A stretch of DNA of 64,000 nucleotides from Planctomycetota bacterium. Lineage in GTDB: Bacteria; Planctomycetota; Phycisphaerae; Phycisphaerales; UBA1924. The position numbers and the translations under genes were made by a program. This document shows positions 44,401-52,653 of the stretch, piece by piece. The DNA lies in assembly GCA_014584315.1 (NCBI GenBank), contig JACTNA010000028.1:1-64000 (forward strand), in the 5' to 3' direction. The notes beneath the pieces were generated by a model. The model was not told the origin of the DNA. It was given only the letters and a program-made list of their open reading frames with translations, and ran no database searches. Numbering within the stretch: position 1 is the stretch's first letter; each line of letters opens with the position of its first letter.

Positions 44401-44576
44401 TCGATCGTCCCCGTCCGGAGGTACAGCGCGGTCGGGCTGACGGGGGCCAGCCCCGCCAACGCCGGATCGACGACCACGTCGTCCGACGACGACCACGCCT
44501 GCCCCGCACTCGCCGCCAGCGCCACGCACAGCCACGCCGCCGACAGGCGACCCGAACCTGACTTCCTGCTGCCCAT
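41496..44576 (-). CDS. Secreted subtilisin-like serine protease (S8) with dockerin repeats
   Basis: The 1026-residue protein has a signal, a prodomain of about 230 residues, and the S8 domain: Asp in VVGVIDDKIN (265/266), His in HGTHVAGTAAG (301) and Ser in GTSMASPAIAG (463). After it come a beta domain with a jellyroll-like WTDVAASAG region, an Ig-like segment, and a C-terminal choice-of-anchor-like part (YWRWYTNSRGNSPNQDAF) shared with the protease at 44978. Two calcium loops (DFNGDTVVNTLDVLAFLNAY) end in GCD. Start chosen at MGSRKS with GAGGATC upstream; the track extension is spurious. Confidence 0.9.
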   Translation of the reverse strand: MGSRKSGSGRLSAAWLCVALAASAGQAWSSSDDVVVDPALAGLAPVSPTALYLRTGTIDTTAGRPGVAALAGQPGRWVIQLDGPMTPARRDALHAAGVWLGDYLPMNSWIVRLEGADAGALGALGFVRWWSAFDDAWKLAPEIGQRRFTTLERQALAGQGMSQFLVELFLDAELHATVQAVAAIPGVRVASVDWIGTHASLHVEAPTMAAGAIAKVAGVQFVEDFPEITLRNNTTRWILQTNITNDLKLYTNGLTGAGQVVGVIDDKINVNHCSFLDSVNPIGPNHRKILAYNTSLGSQFHGTHVAGTAAGDNGTNNDTRGMAYLAKIVYNTIPSFSETAIFLRLETHHNQTGRDHTNSWGNDGTTQYDGLCRGFDRFQHTYEDSQVYLAVTNTNTLKNPENAKNLLAVGASRDTPNQGQHCTGGTGPTSDGRRKPEIYAPGCSTNSSLNSSSCSTTTATGTSMASPAIAGMGALVRQYYADGYYPSGSPKPSDQITPSGALVKATLINGAVDMTGVSGYPSNQEGWGRLLADVALYFPGDVRTMLVRDVRNAVGLNTGQSEQVQFNITGAAEQLRVTLVWTDVAASAGASFAAINDLDLEVLSPGGTVYKGNVFSGGVSVPGGSKDDRNNVEQVHLNSPQSGVWTARVIGAGVQQGKQGYALVVTGQVAQELPLQVAFLNAPASLTPLTPFDLDVMVAPGTDTLIVDSPTLYYRAGAVGSFTSVPLVHQGGDVYRATLPGFPCGMVAEYYATAESVESGLVSEPDLGGYAPQQSIVGSVVALLTDFFEFNSGWTSGAPGDTATAGLWNRMTPQQTVNNGFVVQPGEDHTDGGVACWVTDGQAGANANSRDVDGGRTTLQSPSFNIAGYPYALVKYWRWYTNSRGNSPNQDAFTVQMSSDGAAWNTAEVVGPGGPIADGGWYQQMVSSRGLATPNGTISLRFIAEDLAPDSLVEALVDDFELFGFECEDESCPADFNGDTVVNTLDVLAFLNAYNSGDPSADFNGDTVLNTLDVLAFLNAYTAGCD

Positions 44577-44977
44577 GTCTTTCGATCCTCCAGAACGCCC
44601 CTCACGCCGAGGCGGGGGCTGGTGTGTGCCTGTCAATCGGCCCGACGATCCTCGGGCTGGATGCCCCGCCCGGGCCTGTCCCGGCGGCGTTGCGTCCCGC
44701 GGCGTCCCACGCCGCACCGTCCGTCATGTCCCCGGTTCTCGGCCCCTCCTCGGCCTGATCGCACGCCGACAATGAACGCCCGCGCGACGCGCGGCCGCGA
44801 TCTCCCATACGAGCCTCGGGCGCGACCGGACGAACCATTCTCTCGCGCCCGTTCCGCCTTTGGTAGCAGAAACCTGCGGTACAGATCAATCCGAATCCGC
44901 CAACCGGAGCCAGATAAAGAACAACCCCGCGGTCTCCCGCGGGGTGTTCGAGTGTTGTCAGGGTCGGGCGTTGCGAA
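44577..44977. other. Gene-free region between two protease genes
   Basis: Holds the upstream region of the S8 gene (minus strand) and the terminator of the gene that ends at 44978. No additional ORF with coding character was seen. Confidence 0.6.
44924..44945 (-). terminator. Intrinsic terminator with GAGA tetraloop
   Basis: Minus-strand ACCCCGCGG-GAGA-CCGCGGGGT is a perfect 9-base-pair hairpin, followed by TGTTCTTTAT. It ends the metalloprotease transcript. Confidence 0.75.
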
Positions 44978-47734
44978 TCAATCGCAGCCCGCGTTGTAGG
45001 CGTTGAGGAAGGCGAGCACGTCGAGCGAGTTGATGACGGTGTCGCCGTTGAAGTCGGCCTTCGGGTCGTTGGCGTTGTAGGCGTTGAGGAAGGCGAGCAC
45101 GTCGAGCGAGTTCAGCACCGTGTCGCCGTTGAAGTCGGCGGGGCAGTCGTCGCACACGCCCATGCTGACCGTGAACTCGTCGATGGCGGCCTCGACGATC
45201 GAGCCGGGCTCGAGGTCCTCGGCGATGAACCGCACGCGCACGTTGGCCGTCGGGGCGACGAAGTCCTCCACGTTGAACTCGTGGTAGAACCACCCGCCCG
45301 AGGTGCCCGGCCCGGACGGCCCGACCGTCTCGACGTTCACCCAGCCCGAGCCGTTGTTGATGTCGACGCGGAAGGTGTCCGTGTTCGGGGCCGCGCCCTG
45401 GTCGTTGGAGTACCAGCGCCAGTAGGAGATCGTGATCCCGCTCTGGCCCACGAGGTTGAGAGTGGGCGTGATGACGGTCGTCTTCCCGCCGTCCACGTCG
45501 TACTGCCCGATGCTGGTTCCGGCGCGCCCGTCGGTGACGTAGCAGATGGTGCCGGGGTCGGAGACGTCGTCCTCCGGTTGCGCCGGCGTGCCCTGCGGGT
45601 CCATGCGACCCCAGATGCCGGTGGTGGCGTTGTCGCCGGCGTCGCCGACCGTCCAGCCCTTGTTCGTCTCCATGTCGTCGTGGAAGGCGACCACGACGTC
45701 GTCGTACGCGGACGCGCTGTAGGCGTCGGCCGGGGCGTTGGTCGGGTTGGTGTGGAACCCGCCCTGCGTGTCCTGCACCTGGATGAACCAGTCGATGCGG
45801 GACTCGCAGGAGATGCCCGGGAGGGTGGCGATGTACTGCCCGCCGCCCAGGTCCGTCAGGCCCGAGTCCTGGTACGACCCGCCGTCGACGGAGTAGTAGA
45901 GCCGCTCGGTGCCGGGCTGCGGGGTCTTCAGCCCGGCCTCGATATCCACGCGGACGCCGTAGGACTGCCCGGGGGGCAGGATGGAGGGACGCCCATCCGG
46001 GTACTTGAAGACGATGGGGGGAAGGTCGGGGCAGGAGATGCTGTGGGCCGCGAACGCCGCGCAGATGAGCGTCCAGTTCGGGGTCCCGTTGGTGATGTCC
46101 CCGTCGTCGTCGTCAACGGTCAGCCACTGGATGGCCGTCGCCGGGTGGGCGGAGTTGTCCCCGCTGCCGCCGGTGGTGATGAGCGACCAGTCGACGTGCA
46201 ACTGCTGGACCATGGCCAGGCCGGCGGCGGAGCCGTAGGTGTTGCCGAAGTTCTCACGGATGCGCCAGACGACGCCACCGATCAACTGCCCGCAATGGTG
46301 GACGCCGCCCGAGCAGGGGTACTGGACGTTTGCCAGGACCGGGTAGCGCACGTATCCGCCGTTGGTGAAGAAGTTCCGCCCGATGATCGGATCGTCGTAC
46401 TGGATCATGGAGCAGGTGTCCGCGTAGCCCTCGCCGAACGCGCCCTGCGACAGCCCGAGCCGGGCGACGATGTAGTGCCCGTACTCGTGCGCCACCACCG
46501 AGGAGTACGCCGTGTTGTTGCACCCGCCCGCGGCCCGGTAGAAGTTGATCGACGAGCCGTCGAAGTAGGCGTTGCAGCTCGAGTTGATGTTCACGTTCGC
46601 CGGGCACTTGAAGTCCATGCCCGTCCACGTCGTGCGGTAGCGGATGTAGTCGTGCGTCCTGGCGGTGTGGATCGCCGCGTTGACCTGCGCCGTCGTGAAC
46701 TGCGACGGGCTGGAGTTGTACTCGAGCGTCCCCGGGACGCCGGGGGTGAACGTGCCGCTGATGGAGAGCACGCCCGTGCCCGACTGGTCGTTCACGTCGA
46801 CCCACAGCCCGTTGTCCAGGTTGCTCGTGACCGTGACGGGGTTCACCCCGCCGTGCGTGATCACGAAGTCGCCGTTGTCCTGCGAGTACGAGTTGTTCCC
46901 GCCCTGCACGACCACCCGCATGTCCGGCATCGCCATCACCACGGGCGGGTTGGACCCCATGTCAGGGTCCGTGCCGGGGGTGGCCCTCGCGTTGAGCGTC
47001 CCGATCACGTCGATGTTCAGCACCTCGTTGCGCACGTACAACAGCGCTCCCGTGTTCGCATCGACGAAGAAGGTGTACCGCTCGCGGGCCTCGAGACTCG
47101 GCTCCTCGCCCACGAACTTCCACGCCAGCACCGGGTCGCGGCGCGTGTCATCGCCCTGGAAGATCACCATCTCCGCGTCCGACCAGACGGGCAGGTGCTC
47201 GAAGTTGATCATGTCGCGCACCGAGCCGACCGCCTGGTTCCCTTGCACGAACGGCAGCCCGAACCCGCCCTCGGGACGCTGGGCGAACTTGCCGGCCGCG
47301 TACACCACGCGGTCCTGCTCGCCCGCGAACCCGTTGAGCACCATCAGGCGACCGATCCCGTGCTCCACCGGCAGGCCGTCGATGTACTGCTGGTACCCGA
47401 AGACCGTGAACTTGCCCATCCCGGTCTCGCCCACCCAGACCTGCTCCAGGTCCAGGTCGCCCGCGCCGAACGCGGTCCCGTGGTCCGCCCACCACTTGGC
47501 GGCGGCCTCGTCGGGCGTTTCGGCCGCCGTCATCGGCTTGCCGTAGATCAGGTTGACCCGGCCCTCATCCACCCAGGCCTGCACGCCGGGGAACTGGCGG
47601 CTGAGGTCCAGGAATCCGGGAGGCGTGATCGGGAGGGTCTCGATCCCCCCCATCTTCCCGCTGGACATGGCCGAGGCCGAGCCGGCAAGGCCGACCAGCG
47701 CGGCGATCGCGATCCGACGAATCGATGTGGACAT
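44978..47734 (-). CDS. Secreted HEXXH gluzincin protease with dockerin repeats
   Basis: The 918-residue protein has a signal (IAALVGLAGSASA), an FTP-like propeptide region (GQVWVGETGMGKFTVFGYQQYIDGLPVEHG style, residues 80-200) and a zinc site HEYGHY (H416, E417, H420) with the third ligand in GAFGEGYADT (E435, D439), as in thermolysin/fungalysin-type gluzincins. Two beta domains follow, the second sharing YWRWYSNDQG with the S8 protease. It ends in two calcium loops (DFNGDTVLNSLDVLAFLNAY) and GCD. AGGAACC precedes ATG. Family within M4/M36 not resolved. Confidence 0.85.
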   Translation of the reverse strand: MSTSIRRIAIAALVGLAGSASAMSSGKMGGIETLPITPPGFLDLSRQFPGVQAWVDEGRVNLIYGKPMTAAETPDEAAAKWWADHGTAFGAGDLDLEQVWVGETGMGKFTVFGYQQYIDGLPVEHGIGRLMVLNGFAGEQDRVVYAAGKFAQRPEGGFGLPFVQGNQAVGSVRDMINFEHLPVWSDAEMVIFQGDDTRRDPVLAWKFVGEEPSLEARERYTFFVDANTGALLYVRNEVLNIDVIGTLNARATPGTDPDMGSNPPVVMAMPDMRVVVQGGNNSYSQDNGDFVITHGGVNPVTVTSNLDNGLWVDVNDQSGTGVLSISGTFTPGVPGTLEYNSSPSQFTTAQVNAAIHTARTHDYIRYRTTWTGMDFKCPANVNINSSCNAYFDGSSINFYRAAGGCNNTAYSSVVAHEYGHYIVARLGLSQGAFGEGYADTCSMIQYDDPIIGRNFFTNGGYVRYPVLANVQYPCSGGVHHCGQLIGGVVWRIRENFGNTYGSAAGLAMVQQLHVDWSLITTGGSGDNSAHPATAIQWLTVDDDDGDITNGTPNWTLICAAFAAHSISCPDLPPIVFKYPDGRPSILPPGQSYGVRVDIEAGLKTPQPGTERLYYSVDGGSYQDSGLTDLGGGQYIATLPGISCESRIDWFIQVQDTQGGFHTNPTNAPADAYSASAYDDVVVAFHDDMETNKGWTVGDAGDNATTGIWGRMDPQGTPAQPEDDVSDPGTICYVTDGRAGTSIGQYDVDGGKTTVITPTLNLVGQSGITISYWRWYSNDQGAAPNTDTFRVDINNGSGWVNVETVGPSGPGTSGGWFYHEFNVEDFVAPTANVRVRFIAEDLEPGSIVEAAIDEFTVSMGVCDDCPADFNGDTVLNSLDVLAFLNAYNANDPKADFNGDTVINSLDVLAFLNAYNAGCD

Positions 47735-48000
47735 GTGGGTTCCTCCGCCCGCTCGAGGCTGAAAACGCGAAAAGCCCCGCCCGACGCTCGGGACAAGGCA
47801 ACCGACGGGGAGGCCCGCTCCAACAGCCCGACAGCGGACACGGAATCCCCCTCAGACCACGGGGCCATTCGGCGACCCGAGGCCGTCGGTTCCTGCCCAG
47901 CCTACATCGTCCGCCTCTGTGGCGGAATACCCATCCTCAATTCGAGCAGAAACCCTGCCCGTGCGGGATGGAAGGCCTGGGGGCCGGAAACCTCGATCCT

Positions 48001-49275
48001 CTACGGGCACCCGGCGGTGTACGCGTTCAGGAAGCAGAGCACGTCCAGCGTGTTGATCGCCGTGTCCCCGTTGCAGTCCGCCCCAGGATCGCCCGCCGTG
48101 TACAGGTTCAGGAAGCAGAGCACGTCCAGCGTGTTCACCACCGTGTCCCCGTTGCAGTCGGCGTAGCACGACGGCAGGCCGCGCCAGACCGCCATCCCTC
48201 CCTCGGCCCGCACGGCCCCCGTGTCATAGATCGGCGCGGTCGGCGTGAACGACCCGTTCGCATGGACTTTGAAGACGTACAGCCCGGCGATCCCGTCCGT
48301 CGCGGACGAGTCGTCCGTCACGAAGAGCAGGTCGTCCATGGACGCCATGTTCCCGATCGTCCCCTGCAGCCCGACGTCGAACATGAACCCCGTCGAGGTG
48401 AGCGAGCCGTCCGGGTTGATCGCGAACGAGCGAACCGTCGCGTCCGTCCCGTGGCCCATGAACAGGAAGGCGCCGTCGTCCGTGATCGCGGGGTAGGCGG
48501 GCGATGCGCCCGGCGAGGTGTAGGGCGACCCCGGCAGCGGCATGAGCACGCCCTCCGCCACGTCGTACCCCAGGATCTTCTTCCCGTCCCCGCTGATGCC
48601 ACCGCCCGCGTACAACTTCGTCCCGTCCCGGCTGATCCGGATGTTGAGCGGGTAGTTCGGCGTGCCGACCGTGAGGTCGTTCGTGAGCGTCCAGTCCGGG
48701 TTGATCGCCCAGCGTCGGATGTTCAGGCTCGTCGAGTCCTGCGAGTACAACTTCCCGTCCACCGGGTGCAGCGCCAGCGCGGTGTTGAACGATCCCGACG
48801 CCTGCGACGAGAGTTTCGTGAGCGTGAGCGCGTCGCGGTCGAAACGCCAGACGTGGATCTGCGACGCCCCGAACTCCGAGCGCGTGATGGCGATCACGTC
48901 GTTGCTCAGCCATTCCGCCGCCAGCGGAGAGTTGTCGATCCAGAACGACGCCAGCATCGTCAGCGAGGCGTCCGGCGCGACCGCAAAGACGTGGAACCGG
49001 TCCATGGTCGAGCTGCCGTCCTGCGAGCCTGCGGCCTCCGCCGCCGCCAGCAGCGATCCGTCCGGGTTGATCGCCACCGTGGACGTCCACATCTCGGTCG
49101 GGTAGTTCCCGACCATGGTCAGCGAGTCGTCCGCGTTGACCCGGAACGAGGTCACGCTCGCCGTCGTCGTGTGGTAGTGCCCCACGAAGACGGCCCGCGA
49201 CTCCGACTGCCCCATCGCCCCGAACGCCATCGACACCGCCGCCGCCGCGGCCGCCACACGCACACGCACACGCAT
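48001..49275 (-). CDS. Secreted lactonase-type beta-propeller with dockerin repeats
   Basis: The 424-residue protein begins MRVRVRVAAAAAAVSMAFG (signal). It has repeated strands such as VAINPDGSLLAAAEA, LALHPVDGKLYS and IRISRDGTKLYAGG, spaced about 50 residues, typical of seven-bladed 6-phosphogluconolactonase-like propellers. The two calcium loops (DCNGDTVVNTLDVLCFLNLY) are Cys-containing and end GCP, unlike the other copies. The intergenic 47735-48000 carries no gene. The propeller's ligand is unknown. Confidence 0.75.
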   Translation of the reverse strand: MRVRVRVAAAAAAVSMAFGAMGQSESRAVFVGHYHTTTASVTSFRVNADDSLTMVGNYPTEMWTSTVAINPDGSLLAAAEAAGSQDGSSTMDRFHVFAVAPDASLTMLASFWIDNSPLAAEWLSNDVIAITRSEFGASQIHVWRFDRDALTLTKLSSQASGSFNTALALHPVDGKLYSQDSTSLNIRRWAINPDWTLTNDLTVGTPNYPLNIRISRDGTKLYAGGGISGDGKKILGYDVAEGVLMPLPGSPYTSPGASPAYPAITDDGAFLFMGHGTDATVRSFAINPDGSLTSTGFMFDVGLQGTIGNMASMDDLLFVTDDSSATDGIAGLYVFKVHANGSFTPTAPIYDTGAVRAEGGMAVWRGLPSCYADCNGDTVVNTLDVLCFLNLYTAGDPGADCNGDTAINTLDVLCFLNAYTAGCP

Positions 49276-49380
49276 ACCCGGCCTCCTGTTCGCTCCGTGC
49301 GGACTCAATCTACCCCGCACGCGCCGGCCGACCAAGGGGAATCGCTCCCCTCGCTCCCGAACCGGCGTTCACCCGGGGCC

Positions 49381-51618
49381 TCAGCCGCACCCCACCGCCC
49401 ACCAGTTCAGGAACGCCAGGAAATCCAGCGACGTAACCGCCCCGTCCCCATCCAGGTCCGCGCTGGGCTCGCCGGACACGAAGGCGTTGAGGTAGGCGAG
49501 TACGTCCACCGTGTCCGTGCCGCCGTCCGTGTTGAAATCGCCCGGCTCGAAGATCGGCACGCTCCACGCCCCCCGGCCCTGCGTTCCTGCCACCAGCCGC
49601 CCGCGCGGACGGTCGAGCACCAGGTCGATCACCGCCACGTTCGGCATCCCGAGCGCGTACCGCTGCCACGACACGCCGCCGTTCATCGATCGGTACACGC
49701 CCGCGTCGGTCCCGGCGTAGAGCGGGCGCAGCAGGCACGAGGAGTCCACGACGACCACGTTCACCGGCAGGTCTGGCAGGTCGCCGTCGAGCGCCTCCCA
49801 CGTCGCCCCCGCGTCGCGTGAACGGCGCACCTTCGGCCCGCCGAAGTGCGCCGTCGCCAGATAGACCTCGCGCGGGTCGTCCGCCGCGACGGTCAGTTCC
49901 CGCGTCACGCGCGGCCAGCCGGGGTGGCCGGTCAGCACCGCCTCGAAGTTCGCGCCGCCGTCCTGCGACGCGAGCACGCGCCCGTCGTTCGTCGAGGCGT
50001 AGACGAAGGACGAGTCCGACGGCGCGATGGCCAGCGCACGGATCGCCCCCTGCCCGTCGGTGAGGTCGCCGCTGAGCACGCTCCAACCCGACCCGCCGTT
50101 CGTGCTCAGGTGGATGCGGTGGGTTGCGTAGAGCATCCGGTCGGCGTCGGCGGGGTCGATGATGTAGGGCGGCAGGAAGCAGTTGCGCCCGCTGATCCCG
50201 CCGCCGACGTGCGAGAACGAGTTTCCCCCGTTCGTCGAGCGGAAGAGGTTCCCCGTGCCCTGGTACTCGGCGAAGACGCGGTGCGGGCGCGTCGCGTCGA
50301 GTTGCGTCCATCCGCCGTCGCCGCCGAGAACGGTCGCCCAGGCGACCCCGTCGTCGCTTCGCCGATTCGTGCCGTTGTCCTGCGTCCCGCCCATGACCCA
50401 CCGTTCGTCGGTCGGGTGGAGCGAGAGGCCCGCGTAGAACTGCACGGTGGAGAGGCCGTCGTTGAGGTTGACGTAGGAGTCGCCGAGATCGTCGCTCCGA
50501 TGCACGCCGCCGTCGTCGCCGACCACCAGCCGGCCCGCCGCGTCGAACTCGATGGCGTGGATGTCGACGTGGGGCGGGGTCACGTTCGCGCCGACGCCGT
50601 TGACGTATCGGCGCATGTTCAGCCCGCCGTAGAAGACGACGTTCGCGTCGTCGGGCTTCACCCCGACGACCGACAGGTACCAGCCGTAGGTCGCCTGGTT
50701 GACCGACCCGTGCGCCGTCCAGGTCGCGCCGCCGTTGTCGGACCGGAAGCCGCCGATGTTCTCCGCGCCGCCTCCCGCGGCGTCCGCCGGCTTGGTGAGG
50801 AGCGCGAAGACCCGCGAGGGCTGGCTCGGCGCGACCGCAAGACTGACCCGCCCGATCGGTCCCGGCAGACCCCCCCCTCCGCCCAGTTTCGCCCAACTGG
50901 CCCCGGCGTCGGTCGTTTTGTAGACACCGTTGCCCGCGTCGCCGAAGATGTGCCCGATCGCGGCGTAGAGCGTGGCCGGGTTCGCCGGGTCCAGCGCCAG
51001 GTCGGTCGCGTCCACCGCGGGCAGCCCGTTGGTCAGGTGCGTCCACGTCGCCCCGCCGTCCGCCGACTTGAACACGCCCACCGGCCCCGTCGCGCCCGGG
51101 TGCCCCTTCGCGGCGACCAGCGTCGGGAACCCGCCCGCCCGGGCGACCGAGGCGTACAGCGTCTGCGTGTTCGTCGGGTCGATTCGGATGCGCGAGAAGC
51201 ACCGCCCGGCGAAGGTCTCCGCCGCGAGCACCGTCCACGTCTCGCCGCCGTCCGTGGACTTGTAGAGGCCCAGCCCGTAGCGCGAGTGGTTGGCGAAGTT
51301 CGCCTCGCCGCTCCCGGCGTAGACCACCTGCTCGTCGTGCGGGTCGAGCGCGATTGCGCCGATCGACGTGGTCGGGAGATGGTCTGTCAACGGCGTCCAG
51401 GTCAGCCCGCCGTCGCGGGTTCGCCACACGCCCCCGTCCGCCGCGCCGACGTAGTAGAGGTCCGGGTCCACGCGGCTGCACGCCACTGCGCTGATGCGCC
51501 CCGCCGAGCCTCCCGAGACGCTCGCCGGCGCGGGGCCGAGGGACTCCCACGACTGCCCCCACGCCGGGCCCGTGACCGCCGCCAGCGCCACCATCGCACG
51601 CACGATCATGGTCCTCAT
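49381..51618 (-). CDS. Secreted BNR/sortilin-like propeller protein with dockerin repeats
   Basis: The 745-residue protein starts with a signal (ALAAVTGPAWGQ). Asp-box repeats are many: GGVWRTRDGGLTWTPL, GLYKSTDGGETWTVL, GVFKSADGGATWTHL, GVYKTTDAGASWAKL and others, giving two or more propeller domains like sialidase/VPS10 proteins. The end has two weaker loops (DFNTDGGTDTVDVLAYLNAF and DLDGDGAVTSLDFLAFLN). No sialidase catalytic Arg triad was identified. Its ATG overlaps the stop of the DUF4198 gene upstream (ATGA), so the two are coupled. Confidence 0.8.
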   Translation of the reverse strand: MRTMIVRAMVALAAVTGPAWGQSWESLGPAPASVSGGSAGRISAVACSRVDPDLYYVGAADGGVWRTRDGGLTWTPLTDHLPTTSIGAIALDPHDEQVVYAGSGEANFANHSRYGLGLYKSTDGGETWTVLAAETFAGRCFSRIRIDPTNTQTLYASVARAGGFPTLVAAKGHPGATGPVGVFKSADGGATWTHLTNGLPAVDATDLALDPANPATLYAAIGHIFGDAGNGVYKTTDAGASWAKLGGGGGLPGPIGRVSLAVAPSQPSRVFALLTKPADAAGGGAENIGGFRSDNGGATWTAHGSVNQATYGWYLSVVGVKPDDANVVFYGGLNMRRYVNGVGANVTPPHVDIHAIEFDAAGRLVVGDDGGVHRSDDLGDSYVNLNDGLSTVQFYAGLSLHPTDERWVMGGTQDNGTNRRSDDGVAWATVLGGDGGWTQLDATRPHRVFAEYQGTGNLFRSTNGGNSFSHVGGGISGRNCFLPPYIIDPADADRMLYATHRIHLSTNGGSGWSVLSGDLTDGQGAIRALAIAPSDSSFVYASTNDGRVLASQDGGANFEAVLTGHPGWPRVTRELTVAADDPREVYLATAHFGGPKVRRSRDAGATWEALDGDLPDLPVNVVVVDSSCLLRPLYAGTDAGVYRSMNGGVSWQRYALGMPNVAVIDLVLDRPRGRLVAGTQGRGAWSVPIFEPGDFNTDGGTDTVDVLAYLNAFVSGEPSADLDGDGAVTSLDFLAFLNWWAVGCG

Positions 51619-52475
51619 CGTGCCCCCTCCTCTGCGCGAGTGGCTTCGAACGTGAGCACGCAGGTGTAGACGACCCAGTCCGCCCCGCCGTCGCGCGACG
51701 GCGCGGCGTGGTGGAACTCGACGCGCCACACGCCCGTCCGGTCGAGCCGCACGGGCGCGATGCCCTTGTCGTCCGCCGTCGTGCGCCGCTCCTCCCCGCT
51801 CGCCGCGTGCGTGGCGATCACCGTCGCGCCGGCGACGGCGCTGCCGTCGGCGTAGACGCGCACGGCCATGTCGCTCGGCAAGAGCAACGCCGTCGGGTCC
51901 ATCAGCGCGCGAATCTCGGTCGCCAGCCCCGACTTGCTGACCGCCACGTCCGTCGCCGCGCTCCCCGCCCGCACCAGCGCACACGCCGATTGCACGCGCA
52001 ACACCCGCACCGGGGCCTCCGCGTCTCGATGCGGGGCCTCTTGATCTCGGGGCGGGGCCTTTCCAGGCCCCGTCTCCATTTCGTTCAACCCCTTCCCAAC
52101 CCGCTCCATCAACCTCCCGAACGCCTCGCTCCCCATCACCTCCACTCGCCGCGCCAGATCAACGCCCACCATCGTCACGCCCGCGCGCGCCGGCGACACG
52201 CGCAGGGTCTTGCTGTCCGCCTCGACGGGCGCGCTCGCGTGGTTCCGCTGCGAGTGGCTGTCGCGCACGAACACCCACTCGGCCCCGGCCTCTTCCCACG
52301 CGATCCCGCGCACGCCCTCCGGGCCGTGCGACTCGAGGCGCAGCGCCACCGACTCCCCGGGCGCGAGCGTCAGCCGTTCCGCGCCGAGCGACGCGACGCG
52401 CTGCCCGAACGCCGACGCGCCGCACCAGGCCAGCACGCCGATCGCCAATACGACGGCCGTTGTCCTTCGTCCCAT
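51615..52475 (-). CDS. Secreted DUF4198-like protein
   Basis: The 286-residue protein has a signal (VVLAIGVLAWCGASAFG). The N-terminal half is Ig-like (LTLAPGESVALRLESHGPEG); the C-terminal half (PSDMAVRVYADGSAVAGATVIATHAASGEERRTTADDKGIAPVRLDRTGVWRVEFHHA) is a DUF4198/NikM-type beta domain. These proteins often carry a metal or act as carriers for surface proteins. The linker METGPGKAPPRDQEAPHRDAEAP is encoded by GGGGCC-repeat DNA. It is first in the unit with the BNR protein and divergent from lipoamide dehydrogenase. Confidence 0.65.
   Translation of the reverse strand: MGRRTTAVVLAIGVLAWCGASAFGQRVASLGAERLTLAPGESVALRLESHGPEGVRGIAWEEAGAEWVFVRDSHSQRNHASAPVEADSKTLRVSPARAGVTMVGVDLARRVEVMGSEAFGRLMERVGKGLNEMETGPGKAPPRDQEAPHRDAEAPVRVLRVQSACALVRAGSAATDVAVSKSGLATEIRALMDPTALLLPSDMAVRVYADGSAVAGATVIATHAASGEERRTTADDKGIAPVRLDRTGVWRVEFHHAAPSRDGGADWVVYTCVLTFEATRAEEGAR
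52054..52071. repeat. Short palindrome GGGGCCT-loop-AGGCCCC, copy 2
   Basis: A seven-base stem GGGGCCT/AGGCCCC with a four-base loop lies inside the DUF4198 gene and encodes part of its linker. It matches the copy at 6375. Confidence 0.5.
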
Positions 52476-52653
52476 CGTGTCCGCCCCCTGTGCGCAGGCC
52501 GCGCGTTCGCCCCGCCGACGGCGCGAGTGTACAGGACGGCCCGGCCACGACCAAGCCCATTCGGCCCGCTGCGAGGGGCCGCACGCCCCTTCCTATACTG
52601 CCAACCCACCGCGGCTCGACCGCGGGAAACACCCCGAAAGAGAGGCTCTTCGC

